62,857 nt of DNA from a virus, in the IMG/VR virus record IMGVR_UViG_3300010293_000004, positions 1 to 62,857 of that record. One strand, given 5' to 3'. Position 1 is the first letter of the stretch, and each line of letters starts with the position of its first letter. The translations under genes and the position numbers were made by a program. The notes beneath the pieces were generated by a model. That model was not told the DNA's origin and made no database searches. It worked only from the letters and a program-made list of their open reading frames with translations. This document shows positions 62,300-62,857 of this stretch, piece after piece.

Positions 62300-62857
62300 A
62301 TGGCAAATGAATATTTCGTAGTAAAAAATGGACTGGAAGTAGGTTCAGTAACAATTGATGCAACAACTGGTAATGTTAGTGTTCCGTCAGGAAGTCAAAT
62401 TGCAATTGGATCGGTTGTTATTTCTGGCGACCCAGTAGTACCAGCAAGTTTTGGTAATGTAGAAGTCACAGGTACAGGTTCGTTTACTGATGTTACAGTT
62501 TCTGGTAACTTAACAGTTAGTGGTACATCTACAACAGTTAATACAGCAACTTTAGATGTTGCAGACATTAACATCACTGTGGCTAAAAATGCTACAAACG
62601 CAGCTCAAGCAAACGGTGCTGGTCTTACAGCAGCAGGTGCAAACGCAACAATTACATATTCTGATTCAGATGATCGTTGGAATATGAACAAGGCATTAAT
62701 CGTTGCAACTGTATACGGTAACTTAACTGGCAACGTAACTGGCAACGTAACTGGCACAGCAGGTTCGTTGGCAACAACTCGTTACATCACATTATCTGGT
62801 GATGCAACAGGTAACGTTGGATTTAATGGTTCTGCTAACGTTGATATGACTGTTACA
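62300..62857 (+). CDS. Tail fibre protein, cut by window edge
   Basis: 186 codons are open to the right edge, from ATG 62300 after GGGAGAA. It starts MANEYFVVKNGLEVGSVTID. It repeats the anchor module of its neighbour: SGNLTVSGTSTTVNTATLDV, then ITVAKNATNAAQANGAGLTA, which closely matches VAISDVNLTLAKDATNAAQA-NGAGLTV inside the 1680-aa fibre. It later shows YGNLTGNVTGNVTGTAGSLA, a short-period repeat typical of fibre shafts. It is probably a second long fibre of the same family. Confidence 0.8.
   Translation, partial: MANEYFVVKNGLEVGSVTIDATTGNVSVPSGSQIAIGSVVISGDPVVPASFGNVEVTGTGSFTDVTVSGNLTVSGTSTTVNTATLDVADINITVAKNATNAAQANGAGLTAAGANATITYSDSDDRWNMNKALIVATVYGNLTGNVTGNVTGTAGSLATTRYITLSGDATGNVGFNGSANVDMTVT

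Noticed and set aside
1-62857. Genome-wide UAG reassignment
   Set aside because: Genes of 4092, 1680, 1136 and 1123 codons contain no in-frame UAG, and UAG still ends three genes, so a global recode does not fit this window.
1-62857. CRISPR array, integrase or attachment site
   Set aside because: No regularly spaced repeats with unique spacers and no integrase-like protein were seen; the tandem repeats present are coding.

Overview
The window is a late-gene region of a tailed, contractile (myovirus) phage of the T4-like superfamily. It is AT-rich and carries recognisable T4-type orthologues: baseplate proteins gp6, gp25, gp5, gp53 and a gp48/54-like protein, late sigma factor gp55, recombination nuclease gp47/gp46, portal gp20, prohead protease gp21, scaffold gp22 and major capsid protein gp23. 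The long fibre proteins, small hypothetical proteins and homing endonucleases resemble those of aquatic T4-like phages. The host cannot be read from the sequence. Terminase, neck, sheath and tube genes are not in the window.

Layout. 1-2740 (minus): glycosyltransferase-like genes and small unknowns. 2838-28244 (minus): fibre and baseplate cluster, including a 4092-aa giant with a probable seven-bladed FG-GAP propeller. 28305-35965 (plus): gp55, a GIY-YIG homing endonuclease, gp47, a second homing-type endonuclease, gp46, an SDR + radical SAM cargo pair, a small basic protein and a PD-(D/E)XK nuclease. 35966-36714: a gene-free stretch dense in hairpins, probably a large structured RNA. 36715-37790 (minus): a gp26-like protein with a canonical -1 frameshift site. 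37845-47585 (plus): tape measure, portal, prohead core, protease, scaffold, capsid, an HNH endonuclease and an unknown. 47688-49775 (minus): a gene interrupted by one in-frame UAG, a Cys-rich protein, a zinc-ribbon protein, a structured leader and a tRNA with anticodon CUA. 49902-62857 (plus): an Ig-like protein and long fibre/adhesin genes with PKD domains and many short repeats.

How it works together. Most structural genes are preceded by a T4-type late promoter motif (NNTAAATA), which fits the gp55 encoded at the divergence point near 28.3 kb. Strong hairpin terminators close the units.

The most unusual signals concern translation. An apparently functional amber-suppressor tRNA lies about 1.7 kb from a gene that is open except for one UAG. 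Only three other genes end in UAG, and in one of them (gp21) suppression would fuse the protease in frame to the scaffold protein. Separately, the gp26-like gene ends with U UUU UUC, a 6-nt spacer and a hairpin, leading into an open -1 frame. This resembles the lambda G/GT tail-chaperone arrangement but sits in a T4-like genome next to the tape-measure gene.
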